Assembly: GCA_012932295.1 (NCBI GenBank)
Contig: JAAONU010000001.1
Coordinates: forward strand, 19,654,120 to 19,718,119
Length of the DNA: 64,000 nucleotides
Direction: 5' to 3'
Source: Cyclina sinensis
Lineage: Eukaryota; Mollusca; Bivalvia; Venerida; Veneridae
Shown: positions 25,418 to 37,379 of the stretch, in pieces
Numbering within the stretch: position 1 is the stretch's first letter
Layout of the letters: each line of letters starts with the position of its first letter
Program-made: the position numbers and the translations under genes
The notes under the pieces: generated by a model
Seen by the model: the letters and a program-made list of their open reading frames with translations, nothing else
What the model was told of the DNA's origin: nothing
Database searches by the model: none

Positions 25418-26035
25418 TATACGGAAGTGTACGATCCCGTATTTTTTAGATATACGGGCATATACGGAACGTATTCGCATAATATACGGACATAATATAC
25501 TAATCCGTATTCGGAACATCGGGTATACGGGAACTCCGTATATTTGTCATTACAAATACGGATTTCCGTATTCTTCCAATATACATGTATGTATATGTGT
25601 CCGTATATTTGTAATATATGCACAGTACAAAACCCGTATTTCAGCCATATACGGGCTATAACAACATATAGTTTACTAGTATACGTGGGATATACGGACT
25701 TGTATTTTTATAGAATACGGGAAAGCTAAAAATCGTACATGATGCATATACGGGATAGAATACGGACTATGTATACTAGAGATATACGACGAATATACGA
25801 AAATGTATTTTCATAGAATACGGAAATGCTTAAAAGCGTATATGACACATATACGGGGCAAGAATACGGACTTTGTATACTGTAGATATACGTAGGAAAT
25901 ACGGAATTGTATTTTCAATGAATACGGGAAAGCTAAAAGCCGTACATGACACATATACGGACTAATTATATTACATGTACGGATCAAGAATACGGACATG
26001 ATATATTACAGGATACGGGAACCAAATATAGACTG
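25418..26035. repeat. Left subterminal ATACGG array
   Basis: About 25 copies of ATACGG or its complement CCGTAT in about 620 bp, often as facing pairs 10-30 bp apart or as 'atacggg' and 'tatacgga'. In plant CACTA elements such subterminal motifs bind the TnpA-type protein; the same role here is an inference. Confidence 0.8.
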
Positions 26036-26820
26036 ATAATATACATGTACATGATGTGCGGGATCATTATATGTAGTTACTACTCATTTCTAGAACGGAC
26101 TAGTTAAGATCCTCATCGTATCTACTTGAAGCATACGAAAAACTATAAAGAACTGCAAAGTCTGAATTAACGGTAGGAAACATATCTTTTTTAAATAGAT
26201 ATACTGACAGAAAGTTTACTTTGGCGTACACGAGATATGCAATAAGCATGATAAAATTTAACTAAGTAACTTGTAAAGTATGAGGATGTGCACAAACAAA
26301 AGTAATTCAGATTAGTTCTGAATTAAATGAATAGTATTTTATTAACAAGTTTATTAATAAATGTAATCAGAAAAAGAGTAACAATCGATAATAAAACCAA
26401 GCATATTGCAATGATAAGAACATTACTGAAATCATTCTTGAAGTTATGCAAACAATGACTAGTGAACCTTGGCCACTTGGAAACATATATTCAAATTACA
26501 ATAACATATGTAATATCAAAAATTTGTCAGCTCATGCCATTGGTATTGTTTCATACGTAATCGTTAATCAATAGAAATCCAAGTATCACTGTATGTGTAT
26601 GTAGTCACGGGTCATTGTTTAGCTGTACTACATAATATTTTTAAAAATCTTATAAAAACTATGTGGAAGTGGCATTTTACTTGCTACGATCACAGCTTAT
26701 ATATAAGACACAGTTTCACTTGCACAGATAAACATACTTAGTCTAAATTCATATGATTATTGTGAGTTATTTCACTGTTTCTAACACGTACATACATTTA
26801 CAACATGCATTTCATAAAGT

Positions 26821-26826
26821 TTTATT
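26821..26826 (-). terminator. Polyadenylation signal of the small two-exon gene
   Basis: AATAAA on the minus strand, 13 nt past the TAA at 26839-26841. The close spacing supports the terminal-exon call. Confidence 0.55.
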
Positions 26827-26838
26827 CTTTTTGTTCTT

Positions 26839-29657
26839 TTATTCTGCTTCATTGTCTTGAGGCTGTGACTTTTTCTGGGACTCGTGCAACACTCGCATCT
26901 GCTCCTGCAGCTCTGCAATGGTATCATGAAGGTCCATTTGTCTGAAAATACAAAATGATAGTATTGATTTTGTATTTTAATTAATTTTCAATTATTACTT
27001 TTAAACATTTACTGTCCGTGTTTGATCGCTTTTGCATAAAAAAATTGTATTACCTATTTTGAAATTGTTATTGTCATAGAAAGATGCTGGAATAATTAAG
27101 AGTTGCATATTTCATCAATTAATTACTCTCATTCTTACAATTTTGTGTGTTGGCAGTTTTACATAGACTTATTTTTCACATGTTTAGAAGTTGTGCGTAT
27201 TTTGCAAAAACATGCCATTGGTATGCATAAACGTAAGGAAGTATGCATGCATAAAGACAAATAAGAAGTAAGGATGCATAAAGATAAGTAAGGATGCGTA
27301 AATATAAAAAAGTAAGGATGCGTAGAGATTAGTAAGGAGAAGTAAGGTAAATATAAGTAAAGCGAAGAAAAGATAAGTAAGTAGAAAAAGTGTAAATATA
27401 ACTGCCATTATCATTTTCATGCATATTGAATATGTGATTTATTTAATTCTTCGTCCTACATTTCTCTGAAAAATTGAATTATATACCGTTACTGAGTGAT
27501 GCACGTGACCTGTCGAAGCACGTGAAAGGATGTTATGTTTCGTAGAAGACGGGTAAAAACATAGTTTTAATTTATATTCATTAGTTATATTACATTGAAG
27601 AAAATATATTTATGAAAGTAAAAAACGGGAACAACGCTTGTTACTTAAAGAAGCTGTTCTTCTTAAAATTAAAGAGAAATCAAAATATCACGAGAAAAAA
27701 ACAACATAATCTTTCGCTTCTATACACCTAGAATGGAAGAAAAAGTTGTTGACCTAACGGTGTGCAAACTCATGTCCTTCCAATCAGTAAATCTTTTTTC
27801 GCTAGGTATACCACTAAAACCACGGCACTATTTATTTCTAATGTACATTATTATCATTATGCCTGTGATGATCTGTGAGTCAGTCGCGGGACGGTATAAA
27901 ACGCTAACACAATAGAATAAGGAGAAAAGAGCTAAACTGACTTACGAATAAATTTTATTCACTAGCTTGATAAACACTTTTACCGTAACAGCCACGTGTA
28001 TCATACAACATCTAATCAACACCTTTATTAATGACATGTTACTTTGATTAAATCCCATCTTAAGTTCTATAACAACATCATAATCAAAACTGTTTTTGTT
28101 GATTTTTTTCCTTTAACTTATAGGAATGACTTGGATAAATTAGGTCCCCCAAAACAATATCGCGAAATACAACGTACCGAACTCAGCAGTGATTTGTTCG
28201 TTGTTTTTTATATGTATTATCTGATTTTTTTCCCTTTTTGACAAAACTAAAGTAATTTCTTGTTCCAGAGTCATTTAACTTTTGTTTCCGACTACAAAGC
28301 ATTTCATACACTCCATGTAAAAACCTTGATAAAAAAATATTGTTATGTTCTGTTCTGCATAATATGCTATATGAACCAGTTTATTGATTAACGATGTAAG
28401 TTCTTAGCGCCGATGAAAATATTTATTCTAATGAAATTATATAAACTTTTTAATGTATGTACATGCGTTGCAAATAAAATAGAGTTCTTTAGTCAATCAT
28501 ATTAAGGAACTAGGAACAGGATGTTAAACATTTTACAATTTCATTTCCAATGCGTCTTATAAAATCATATTTTGTCTTTTTACTTTATAAAATGTTTAAT
28601 TGTCTTTTTTTTTAATTTCGTTCATGAAATAATCGGTAAACTGTGGTTAATTGCCGATATTTGTGAATGTTTAAACAAATAATCAATTGTCTATCAGGGC
28701 TTTATTTACAATTATTCAGTCTCACTTATCTCTAAATATGTAAATGATTTACCGAAATATCGGGAACATGATTTTATATAGTAAAAAACAGAGGAAAAAT
28801 TTGTAACAATAAAATGTACTGTATGTACCCATTAAGGTGATAAAGTAGGTGTGAAAAGGTATGTACACTGCTGATCATAGAAATGTGCTAACGACACGTG
28901 TCGGTCGTTAGATAGATTATTAATTTGTCTCATCGGGTAATTATACAATTTGTGTTTGTCATGCAATTATCATTATAAAAAATATTAAAACTGATTCTAA
29001 AATTATATAATCATAGTTACTTTTTCGCACTTAAAATGACGCCGAAGGAAGTAATGTATTCAATGATTATGGCTTGATCTTTGATTTAAATCGGTTTCTG
29101 ATCTAATAACGGCATTTAATTAAAATGAAAACACATTTGAAATATATAAAACTTTTACAATAAACCGCAACACATCAATACTCGATACATCAATAACTAA
29201 TATCTTTTTATATATAACTATATATTTATAGAAATTGCACAAAATCACCAATTAATCTCGGTATCACTGTCTTAAACATAACGCTTATTTGATAAAATTA
29301 TCTTCTGATTCTACTGTTTTTTGATAATATACCTTACACAATCTTTTATCTCTTTCTACATTATTATACCTTCCTAATTCTATATCTAAAGTATGTGAAC
29401 ATAATCGTAGCATGTCATTTGATATAACATTTAAATATTTTTTAAAACAAAATTCAGTTTAATATCTGCAATAGGAATTTAATTTTGACGTTGAACAACA
29501 ATTTACCGGCCTTGCAATTTACCAACATCCGTTTAAAAACGGAAGCATACAATAATCATCATAAGCCATTCATTGCAGGGCATGATCAAGCATTTAATTC
29601 TAAGCATGAGTTCAGTAAAACTGAAAAGTATTATACAAAAGATTTGACTTACCTCAT
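26839..29657 (-). CDS. Candidate 35-residue coiled-coil protein inside the transposon
   Basis: I do not recognise this gene. Exon 1 carries ATG at 29657-29655 plus two bases, with a strong donor (ATGAG|GTAAGT, exon end 29653). Exon 2 (26941-26839) has a good acceptor (tattttcag). Phases fit (2 then 1), giving 35 residues: MR then QMDLHDTIAELQEQMRVLHE and a hydrophilic tail ending in TAA. The middle has heptad-like spacing of L, I and M. Support comes from the matching splice signals, a polyadenylation signal just after the stop and a promoter-like region upstream. Against it: very short, a 2.7-kb intron, and possible exons I could not find. An 8-codon upstream ORF starts at 29732. It could be the remnant of a captured host gene, a TnpA-like fragment or a non-coding RNA. 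Confidence 0.35.
27225..27400. repeat. Degenerate tandem repeat 'agtaaggatgc(a/g)taaa'
   Basis: Several imperfect units of about 24-30 bp containing 'agtaaggatgcgtaaatata' decay into 'aagtaag' runs. Inside the intron of the candidate small gene. No coding meaning. Confidence 0.6.
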
Positions 29658-29663
29658 TTTACT

Positions 29664-29871
29664 TTCAAAACGACGAAGACTTCGAAAAAAGGCAATTTTG
29701 AGAAATTAATTGCTGAAATCTGCTTCTTCCATTTCGCGCCCAAAGAAATGATTGGATAGGTGTACACAAGCTATACTTGATTGGTGCAATCTGATCACAT
29801 GAAATAAACCCACGCTTCCTTTGATTGGTGGGATTGATCACATGGAATAAACCCACGCTACCTTTGATTGG
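29664..29871 (-). promoter_or_regulatory. Cell-cycle-type promoter: four CCAAT boxes, E2F site, CHR-like motifs
   Basis: On the minus strand CCAAT occurs at 29871-29867, 29828-29824, 29784-29780 and 29755-29751, with spacings of 43, 44 and 29 bp. The first three sit in a tandem unit that includes 'cgtgggttta' and 'catgtgatca'. Next comes TTTGGGCGCGAAA (29744-29732), a near-perfect palindromic E2F site. TTCGAA (29686-29681) and TTTGAA (29669-29664) follow; these resemble CHR elements. NF-Y boxes at this spacing with E2F and CHR sites are typical of DREAM/MuvB-controlled cell-cycle genes. The order fits transcription toward the exon at 29657. Function is inferred from motifs alone. Confidence 0.55.
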
Positions 29872-30609
29872 GGCGATCTGGTCACATGGTATTGCCTTGT
29901 AACACTGACTGGTACAGTATATTTCTCTTTCTCGTCTTGGGGAACTAATATTTTTATAATAAAAGAGAACCAATTTAGTAAATAAAACTTGATGAATATG
30001 GTTTTCTTGGTTGATGTTGTCGCCAAAATACCCTGGTATCTCGATCCACCTGCGCTAAAATCATTATCTTGTAGGGCTAGTCGTGAGAAAAAAAAACCTA
30101 TCATTGCAAATAATAAAATAAAAACGAAGACATTAAACACCCCTGACTTTGTGTGATGCCTAAATTATAATAATAAGTGAGTGAACCCCTTTCAATATAA
30201 ACTGTTAGCATTTAAAAAGCTGTTTTTATTTTATGATTGATCATTACCGAAGATCTTATGTCTGCTTTTGAAGTTTTAGCGCACATGTATACCGTTCCAT
30301 AATTGATAAATTAAACGCCGCCATTATGACGGTCACATGACTGTCCGCCATTAAAAGGCTGCTTAACTTCGCTGTGATGCCTAAGTCCCGTAAAACTTTG
30401 TATAACTTTAGCACATTTCAAGGTGACGTGCTGTCTTTTATCGCGTGAATTCTGTGACATCATTTTATTGTATTATTATTACTTTTCTGTATGTTTTATT
30501 CCTGACTTGAACATATTATTAACTTGAGTTATTAAATACATGAAAGACGGTGAATAAAGACCATTGACTGTTCAAAATTAAAGATTGAGTTGTGTAAAAC
30601 ACATATAAC

Positions 30610-33411
30610 CAAGGGGTAGGACCTAAATCATGTAACTCGGTGCTTTAAGCGAGAAAAACGTGTAGTCTATGACTAATGTTGTCAGTTTTCGCGTAAATAT
30701 TCAGGAATTTGGATAAATTATCAACAGGTATGGGGATTTTCTAGGAATATTTGTATAATGTATACGACTAGTACCTAGCCATATATGTATGCTAACTGTA
30801 GTTTCTATTTGACAGATGAAGAAATGTGTTACAAAAAAGTTATTGAAGGGATGCCAACAAAGGTGTCCCATTTTTTGTGTGATTCTGCAATATTTTGCTT
30901 CGTTTTTTCAGCTTGACCAACAATTTGCGCCATTAAAATGGTATTTTAAGTAAACAGGAACAGAATTAAACATTTACAACCAGTAAGGAACGTGCATAAT
31001 GCATCTGTGTTCGATTTTTTTTAACTTTAAGACAATAAACGTGTAGTTTGAGTCACTTTAAGACCATATTGTGTAACCTCGGTTCTTTCATAACTGCATA
31101 CCGGAATTCTAATACATAAAATATCTTTCTGTCACTTGCATATTAGTTAAATTTAACAGTTATTTTGTACTATAATCATACTCAAAACCAGTGTTTGTCC
31201 AATTTAAAGGCATTACATTAACTACGCATGGTGATTTTATAAAGTGAAAGCAATCGAATGTTTTTTGATACAACCGAAGTTAACGTTCAATATATGTATT
31301 CGTTCAAGATTTTTTTACAGACAGCTAAATAAATGTTAACAATAAACAATTCTTACAGTTGTGAGTTGAAGCAATAATTTAATATTATAATCAGATTTTG
31401 TTTGATACCCAGCGAGAATTAAAAGATTAAAAAGATTAGAATATTTTTAGCACAAATTCACCTTGGAATTGTAGATGCCGGAATGATAAACTCTGTACTT
31501 TGAAACTTGGGGCAACAGCTCATTAATAAAATATCATAGCAAAATAGCATTATGACATATACTTATAAGCTATTCATACATACCATACATGAGAAGTAAA
31601 CAGATCCTCCAAAGATAACTTACATTTTTTTCACAAATATAGAATTAAATCTCGGATGTATTAAGATACCTGACGGCTTGGAGATAAGGGAGGTCAGTGC
31701 TCATTTTACGTATTGCAAACTATTTCATTTTCATCCCCTTTCCAAGTTTCATTAGTAAAGACTAATCACTACTTGCAGGAAATACCTTAAAACCACAATT
31801 ATTAGCAACCTAATTTAATTTATTGCAAAACGGCAGTTTAAGCAAGGTAATGATATTTTCCAGCCAGGTCTATCTTTTCATAAAAGGATTTTCACTTCAT
31901 CTTTATTCTTTGACACTGTGTTTTTAATACTATGAATAAAAAAATATACACGTAATTTCTCTTCCAGTTATTTCAGTCATCAAAAGCTGTTCTGAATGGA
32001 TTGCATGACCCATTGGAAATTATGCATTGTTAGGTAGACAAAAACTTCATAAAAATATTGTAATCATGTAAACATTTGAACCAACTAATTATGCAAGTAT
32101 ATCGTTTACATCAAATTTTCTCTTTCTCTTTTGTGCTTACGGAGAGATGATAATGTTGTCATAGAACTTTATATTCATTGTTTCATTTCATTTAAGTTTA
32201 ATGATAGTACAGTCAAAGCGGAAGAAATATTGACTGATATGATCGTGGAAGAAGTAAGATAATATTTTTCAAACTCCATTAAAAACTACAAATGTTTTAA
32301 GAAATCTAACTTGTCTAATTTGCGTGTATCTCTAATTTGTTTCTTTTCAACTGAAATAGTGGTAAGATGCAAATGAACATTGGATACGGCATCCAAGAAT
32401 AAATGTCGCATAGATATTTTGTTGAGTCCAGGGATTGAACCATTCACCATTGAATGACTATATGAAGCTTAGCACATTGGCAGTTCTTATATGTACCAAG
32501 TGTGGTACAGGCTGTCTGTCAGTTGGCAATTTGTTTTCGCACAACTTAGAAAGTCCTTTTTGATTTTTTAAATATAATGTTTGCATGTATGTAATGTCTA
32601 CAAAATTGTCAATTTTGATTCTTTAAATAAAATCTGCAGACTTGTGATCAAGTCAAAACCTTTCATAGTTTAAAATTTACTTGTAATATTGTATTTGTAT
32701 CTGACAATGAAAAGCACCACATAACCTTTCAGCCTTAAAAGTAATATTGTATTTGTATCTGACAATGAAAAGCACCACATAAACCTTCCAGCCTTAAAAT
32801 CGCAAGTGTTCAAATTCATAGCAACATTTATTGAATCATCTTAGCTTAAAAGAGGAAACATAAAGTTAAATTTACAAACAGAACTCTTTGTTTTCAACAT
32901 GCTTTTTTTGAAAAACTTAACCTTAACATCAATAAAGAACCGAGGTTACACAATATGGTCTTAAAGTGACCCAAACTACACGTTTATTGTCTTTAAGTTA
33001 AAAAGAATGATCATAATATATAATATATGTTCCTAACTGGTTGTAAATGTTTAATTGTGTGCCTGTTTACTAAAAATATTTTTTCAATGGCGCAGAATGG
33101 TTTGACAAGTTCAAAAACCTAAGAAAATTATTGCAGAATCGCACAAAAATGGGACACCTTTGTTGGCATCCCTTCAATAACTTTTTTGTAACACATTTCT
33201 TCTTCTGTCAAATAGCAGCTACAGTTAGCATACATATATAGCTAGGTACTAGTCATATACAGTATACAAATATTCCCAAGACAATCCCCATAGCTGTTGA
33301 TAATTTATCAAAATTCCTGAATATTTACGCGAAAACTGACGACATTAGTCATAGACTACACGTTTTTCTCGCTTAAAGCACCGAGCTACATGATTTAGGT
33401 CCTACCCCTTG
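30610..33411. mobile_element. Foldback element with about 480-bp terminal inverted repeats
   Basis: The arms 30610-31092 and 33411-32932 are inverted copies with roughly 90-95% identity near the tips, starting caaggggtaggacctaaatc. Flanking ATAAC (30605-30609 and 33412-33416) is a 5-bp target duplication. The 1.8-kb centre is AT-rich and has no long ORF, so movement would need a transposase in trans. The end sequence and a 5-bp duplication do not match a superfamily I can name with confidence. It is nested inside the 25398-36003 element and therefore inserted later. Confidence 0.8.
32682..32802. repeat. 60-bp tandem duplication
   Basis: Two adjacent copies of a unit containing 'gtaatattgtatttgtatct' and 'gacaatgaaaagcaccacat', differing at only a few positions. 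It lies in the centre of the foldback element. The high similarity implies a recent duplication. Confidence 0.85.
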
Positions 33412-34730
33412 ATAACTGTTCCTTTTCAAAAGTTGAAATATGATTTCAACTATCTGAACACCTCTGAAAGTTTACAAAATGGACAAAATTAAACATTTCG
33501 CTCATCAACCGCATGTTGATGTAGAATGATTACTAAAAATTGTTTTATTCTATCATACAGTTTGAAACAATACTTGACAATAAAAGTGCATTATTTAGCG
33601 CTTCTATTATTATCACACTCTTTTGTCTTTCGCGGTGTCCTGTGGTGAAGGGATGTGGTTACGTAATATGGGGGTGACATACTGGCTTTGTTTTGATAAG
33701 TCACCGTAAATTGTCATTGTCGGTGTTCCTTGATCAGTCACAGTAAAACACTTTAGTAACAAAATTTGCTGTTGAGAAAATGCCTGAAGGCTATTAAACA
33801 TGGTCTTTATTTGGTCCTGATTGTCATATAAAATTTAGCATCTACTGCTGAATGGATTTTCTGTAATATTTGTTTCTTGCATTTTGGATGTTTTTTTGTG
33901 TACAAAGTATTGATATGTACAGCATTCGAGTTTGTGTATGCAGAAAAAATAATAGCTTCAATGCACACGTTTGTAAGATATTGATCTTGCAAATAATACG
34001 TTTGCTTTCTTTTTTTCTTATTTTTAATATTATTGTTGATGATATTTCTTGTACTACGGAAAATGAAATAATTATGACACCCATGTAACTGTACCCTTTT
34101 ATACAGATTTCTTTTTAAGAAACATGTGCTTCTTAAAAGTAGTTTTTCGTGAAATTTTGATAAAATAAAAAAAAAATTACCGGAGAATATCACAAGAGGT
34201 TAATTTAACTGTTCATCAGCTTGAGATGTTATCTATGATTCGTCTAAGTAAATTGTAACTGTAAATTGATTATTCGTTCTATATCTTAATTGATAATTGA
34301 TATCTCATAACAAACATACTTTTTGTTTATTGTTATAACATACAGCAAACTGTTTAAGCCAGTTTAATGTTATGAAGCTGTTTAACTTTCTGAAGCAAAA
34401 TTTTAAATGTTGTATTACTTGTTTAACTTTCTTTGCTGTTTATAAGTAATCATGTTTCATCATAGGTGAAAAAAATGTCTAACCAAAAACGTGACAGTTT
34501 AGATAAATGAGATCTACATGTTCGATATAATCAAAGCAAAGGCAAACTAATTTTTCAACAGAAGGTCTTTTTAAGAATAATTGAACCTGCTACTTTTTTT
34601 TACTTTTTAAAAGTCATTATAGTTTAGTTTTTCTTCTAAAAGACAGAAGCACAAGCAGACCTAAGAGCACATTTAAGTATAAATAATATCATCATAGAAA
34701 ACCTACTTTAAATCGCAATGTTGTTTTAGG

Positions 34731-35055
34731 ACAATAAAGTTCATCCGTGTTACGCAATATTAGATCAGCCAGCAAAGAAAATTTTAACAAGAGGCACGGT
34801 TTGATTAAATTTAGTTAAAAACTTGAAAATCCTGCTGTGAACAATGATCCATATCCGGCTTTAATAATCCAATACTGCAATTTGGTTAAGACAATAAAGC
34901 ACATCACTGTTCATCTTGGAGATAAAAACTAGAAAATAGACACGAGCACATTAGGTAAAGTTAAGTCGGTTTCATTTTAATTTCGTTTTCAAGTCTGAGA
35001 CGCCTGCATCGGATTATGATCCATATCCGGCATAAAATCAAGAGTGCAATTTAGT
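34731..35055. repeat. Diverged tandem duplication, about 160-bp unit
   Basis: Two units share 'gacaataaag', 'atgatccatatccggc' and 'gcaattt(g/a)g' in the same order. Older than the 60-bp duplication. Inside the CACTA-like element. Confidence 0.6.
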
Positions 35056-35073
35056 TTTGACAGAACCACGCCC

Positions 35074-35130
35074 CTCCACCCCCCCCCCCAAAAAAAAAAA
35101 AAAAAAAAAAGAAAAAGAAAAGAAAAAAAC
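35074..35130. repeat. Poly-C / poly-A homopolymer tract
   Basis: A run of C followed by a long A run and a 'gaaaaagaaaag' tail. Such tracts are prone to length error in sequencing. Confidence 0.85.
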
Positions 35131-35239
35131 ATTATTCATTATTCCAAAAAGAAAAAATTTTGCTATATAAAGATCCTTAGTTTCAACTAGTTATTATAAC
35201 TCTATATAACTGTAACTGTGTAACTATGACCGATATTAT

Positions 35240-35995
35240 TTTCGTATTTTCAAATATACGGATGTATTAGAGTAATATACGGACTTGCAAGCACACTCCC
35301 GTATTTCAGGAATATACTGAATAGTATTTCAAGTTTCTCTTATTAGTAAATATACAGAAACCCTTATTTGAGCAGTATACTCACTTTATTTGATATGCCC
35401 GTCTTATTAAATTATAATCTAAATAATCAAATAATTATTATAATAATCATTACTTCTCAATCAGTAGTTTTCTAGAGATGTTCCTTCTTGAAAATAAAGA
35501 CCTCCGAACCATTTTACAAATTTCCAAATTTTTAAGCATCCGGAATGTCGCATTTGGAAAAACTATCGTGTTTTTAGACACATTATAGGTTCCATTATTT
35601 ACAAATTTATAGAACACCAGATTTGAGCAGTATACTGACACCCGTATTTCAGTATATACGAAAAGTACATTGATTCTTGTTTTCTTAACTTTCAAATAGA
35701 TGGAGAGTAGCAGTATACGACTGTTTATGAACATGCAGTCTTTTTAGATTCACGTATTTGTAAGAATACGGGATACCGTATTTTAGTAATATACGGACTT
35801 ATTATGACGTTCGCGTATTTTAGAAAAAATCTAGTTTTCCGTATTTTGTTAGTATACGGAACACCGTATTTTGGTCATATACGGATTTGCTGAATATACG
35901 ACACCGTACACCTCCGTATTTTATGTTTTCCGTATATTTAACCGTATATTAATGATATACGGAATTCCGTACACTCCCGTATATCTACATATTTT
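35240..35995. repeat. Right subterminal ATACGG array
   Basis: About 16 copies of ATACGG or CCGTAT, densest from 35760 to 35995. It mirrors the left array. Facing pairs such as 'ccgtattttagtaatatacgg' would form hairpins. Confidence 0.8.
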
Positions 35996-36074
35996 TCGCA
36001 GTGAGCATTGATGTTTAACCATTTGCCTTTAAAAGTAAGCATTCAATGAATTTGTTAAGACATACTTTGCTTGA

Positions 36075-36430
36075 TTTATAGGATTTGTAGAGCCCTGTCG
36101 TACAGGACAATTTACTACTCGGTCTATCTATCTATCTATTTGAGCTTATTTACCGTCGGTACCGGTTGCCCATATGACCGACGCCCCCTGAAGAGATTAG
36201 TTATTTTATGTTATGGGGGTAGTGCAAGATACAGAAAGCATCCCATTCCAGAGACACACCTGGTTCTTTTACATGCTCAGTGTATAGCACTGATACATCG
36301 GACCTCGGTTTAACGTCTCATCCGAAAGACTATTAGTAATGCTAGTGGAGGAGCGGGGGATCGAATTCGGGACCCCTGGTATACCAGTCCAGCGCGTTAC
36401 AACTGGACCACATCCGCTCTCTTCTACTCG
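36075..36430 (-). repeat. tRNA-derived SINE with conserved core
   Basis: On the minus strand the head reads 'gagcggatgtggtccagttg' (A-box) and 'cccgaattcgatcccccgct' (B-box). A core with 'ctttcggatgagacgttaaa' and 'ccgaggtcc' follows, the kind of shared central domain seen in several invertebrate SINEs. It ends in a (TAGA)n tail (plus-strand tctatctatcta at 36123-36140). It lies 70 bp outside the CACTA-like element. Confidence 0.75.
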
Positions 36431-37379
36431 GTGTACATCCCCAATTGAATTATAGTGACACAATTCCACACCTGTTGATGGCTTAATGTGTTAATTGTGT
36501 ATACGAGTGTCAACACAGGATGAAATCAATGAAAGTTGTAAAATTCGCTCTGATTGGTCAATGCTTTGAAGGTAGTATGTATTGATCGCCGTTTCCGAGT
36601 ATAAGCTCCGCCCATAACTGGAGCTGAACAAGTTATTGACGTCGGCATTTAAATTATTTTTTCTTCTGGATTTTAATATCGGGAATTTTGAATTAATACC
36701 GGGACAGCTAGTATTGATGTTGAATATCGGGATTTTTTAAAATCCCGCCGGGATATCGCATGTATGAGTCATCATGTACTTAAAGCAAACTGGAGAGCTA
36801 AGTAAGGTTGATGGCATACGACATATGCTTGATTTTGTATGAACGGGACGTTGGCCGCATTTCGTTTATATTTCTCTTGAGTAACAAGAAAATTAAGTGT
36901 ATGACAATATCAAAAGTTGTAGAACGTAGCAGCAATGATCTCAACAAAAACATTAGCAACACATGTCATTTATTTAGTACTTGTGATAATCCAGCTCCTT
37001 GTATAGGTTTGGTAAACCAAAGGTTTCTTTGATCCTTTCTGGTATTTTTCCTCATTTTATACAGTGACACTATGATACTGTCAACAGTGGAGCAAACACC
37101 GGTTTCTTAAAATACTCTATATACACTGGCAGCTTAATAAAAACTTCAACTCATTCATAACTCAGATTGTTAGACTACATTCACATAAGTCCAATCACTA
37201 TACACGTGTATTCAGAATAGATTTATAACCAAATGAATAACTGTCCAACAGTACTTGGCTATTAAAAAATAACTTGCAATCTCTCTGTCTCATTTTGTAC
37301 TCTTATTTGTCTGTACACAGTTCAAAACACTTTAGTTGATTCAATTATCAATTGTAACACGAAGCTTGTAATTTAGTTT

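Larger units (their letters stand above)
25398..36003. mobile_element. CACTA/EnSpm-like DNA transposon, 10.6 kb, no visible transposase
   Basis: The left terminus is CACTGCGAAAAATA (25398-25411). The right terminus is its exact inverse (TATTTTTCGCAGTG, ending 36003). The inverted match continues imperfectly for some 20 bp more, including ATATACGG and AGTGTACG. The flanking AGC (25395-25397 and 36004-36006) is a 3-bp target duplication. CACT(A/G) ends, a 3-bp duplication and arrays of short subterminal motifs together define the CACTA/EnSpm group. No reading frame of transposase size is present, so it is non-autonomous. The body holds a candidate small gene, a nested palindromic element and tandem duplications. 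Superfamily assignment is inference from termini only. Confidence 0.75.

Noticed and set aside
29665..30140. Overlapping minus-strand open frames of about 100 codons
   Set aside because: They run through the CCAAT repeat and the promoter, and one repeats the same peptide because the DNA is repeated. Not coding.
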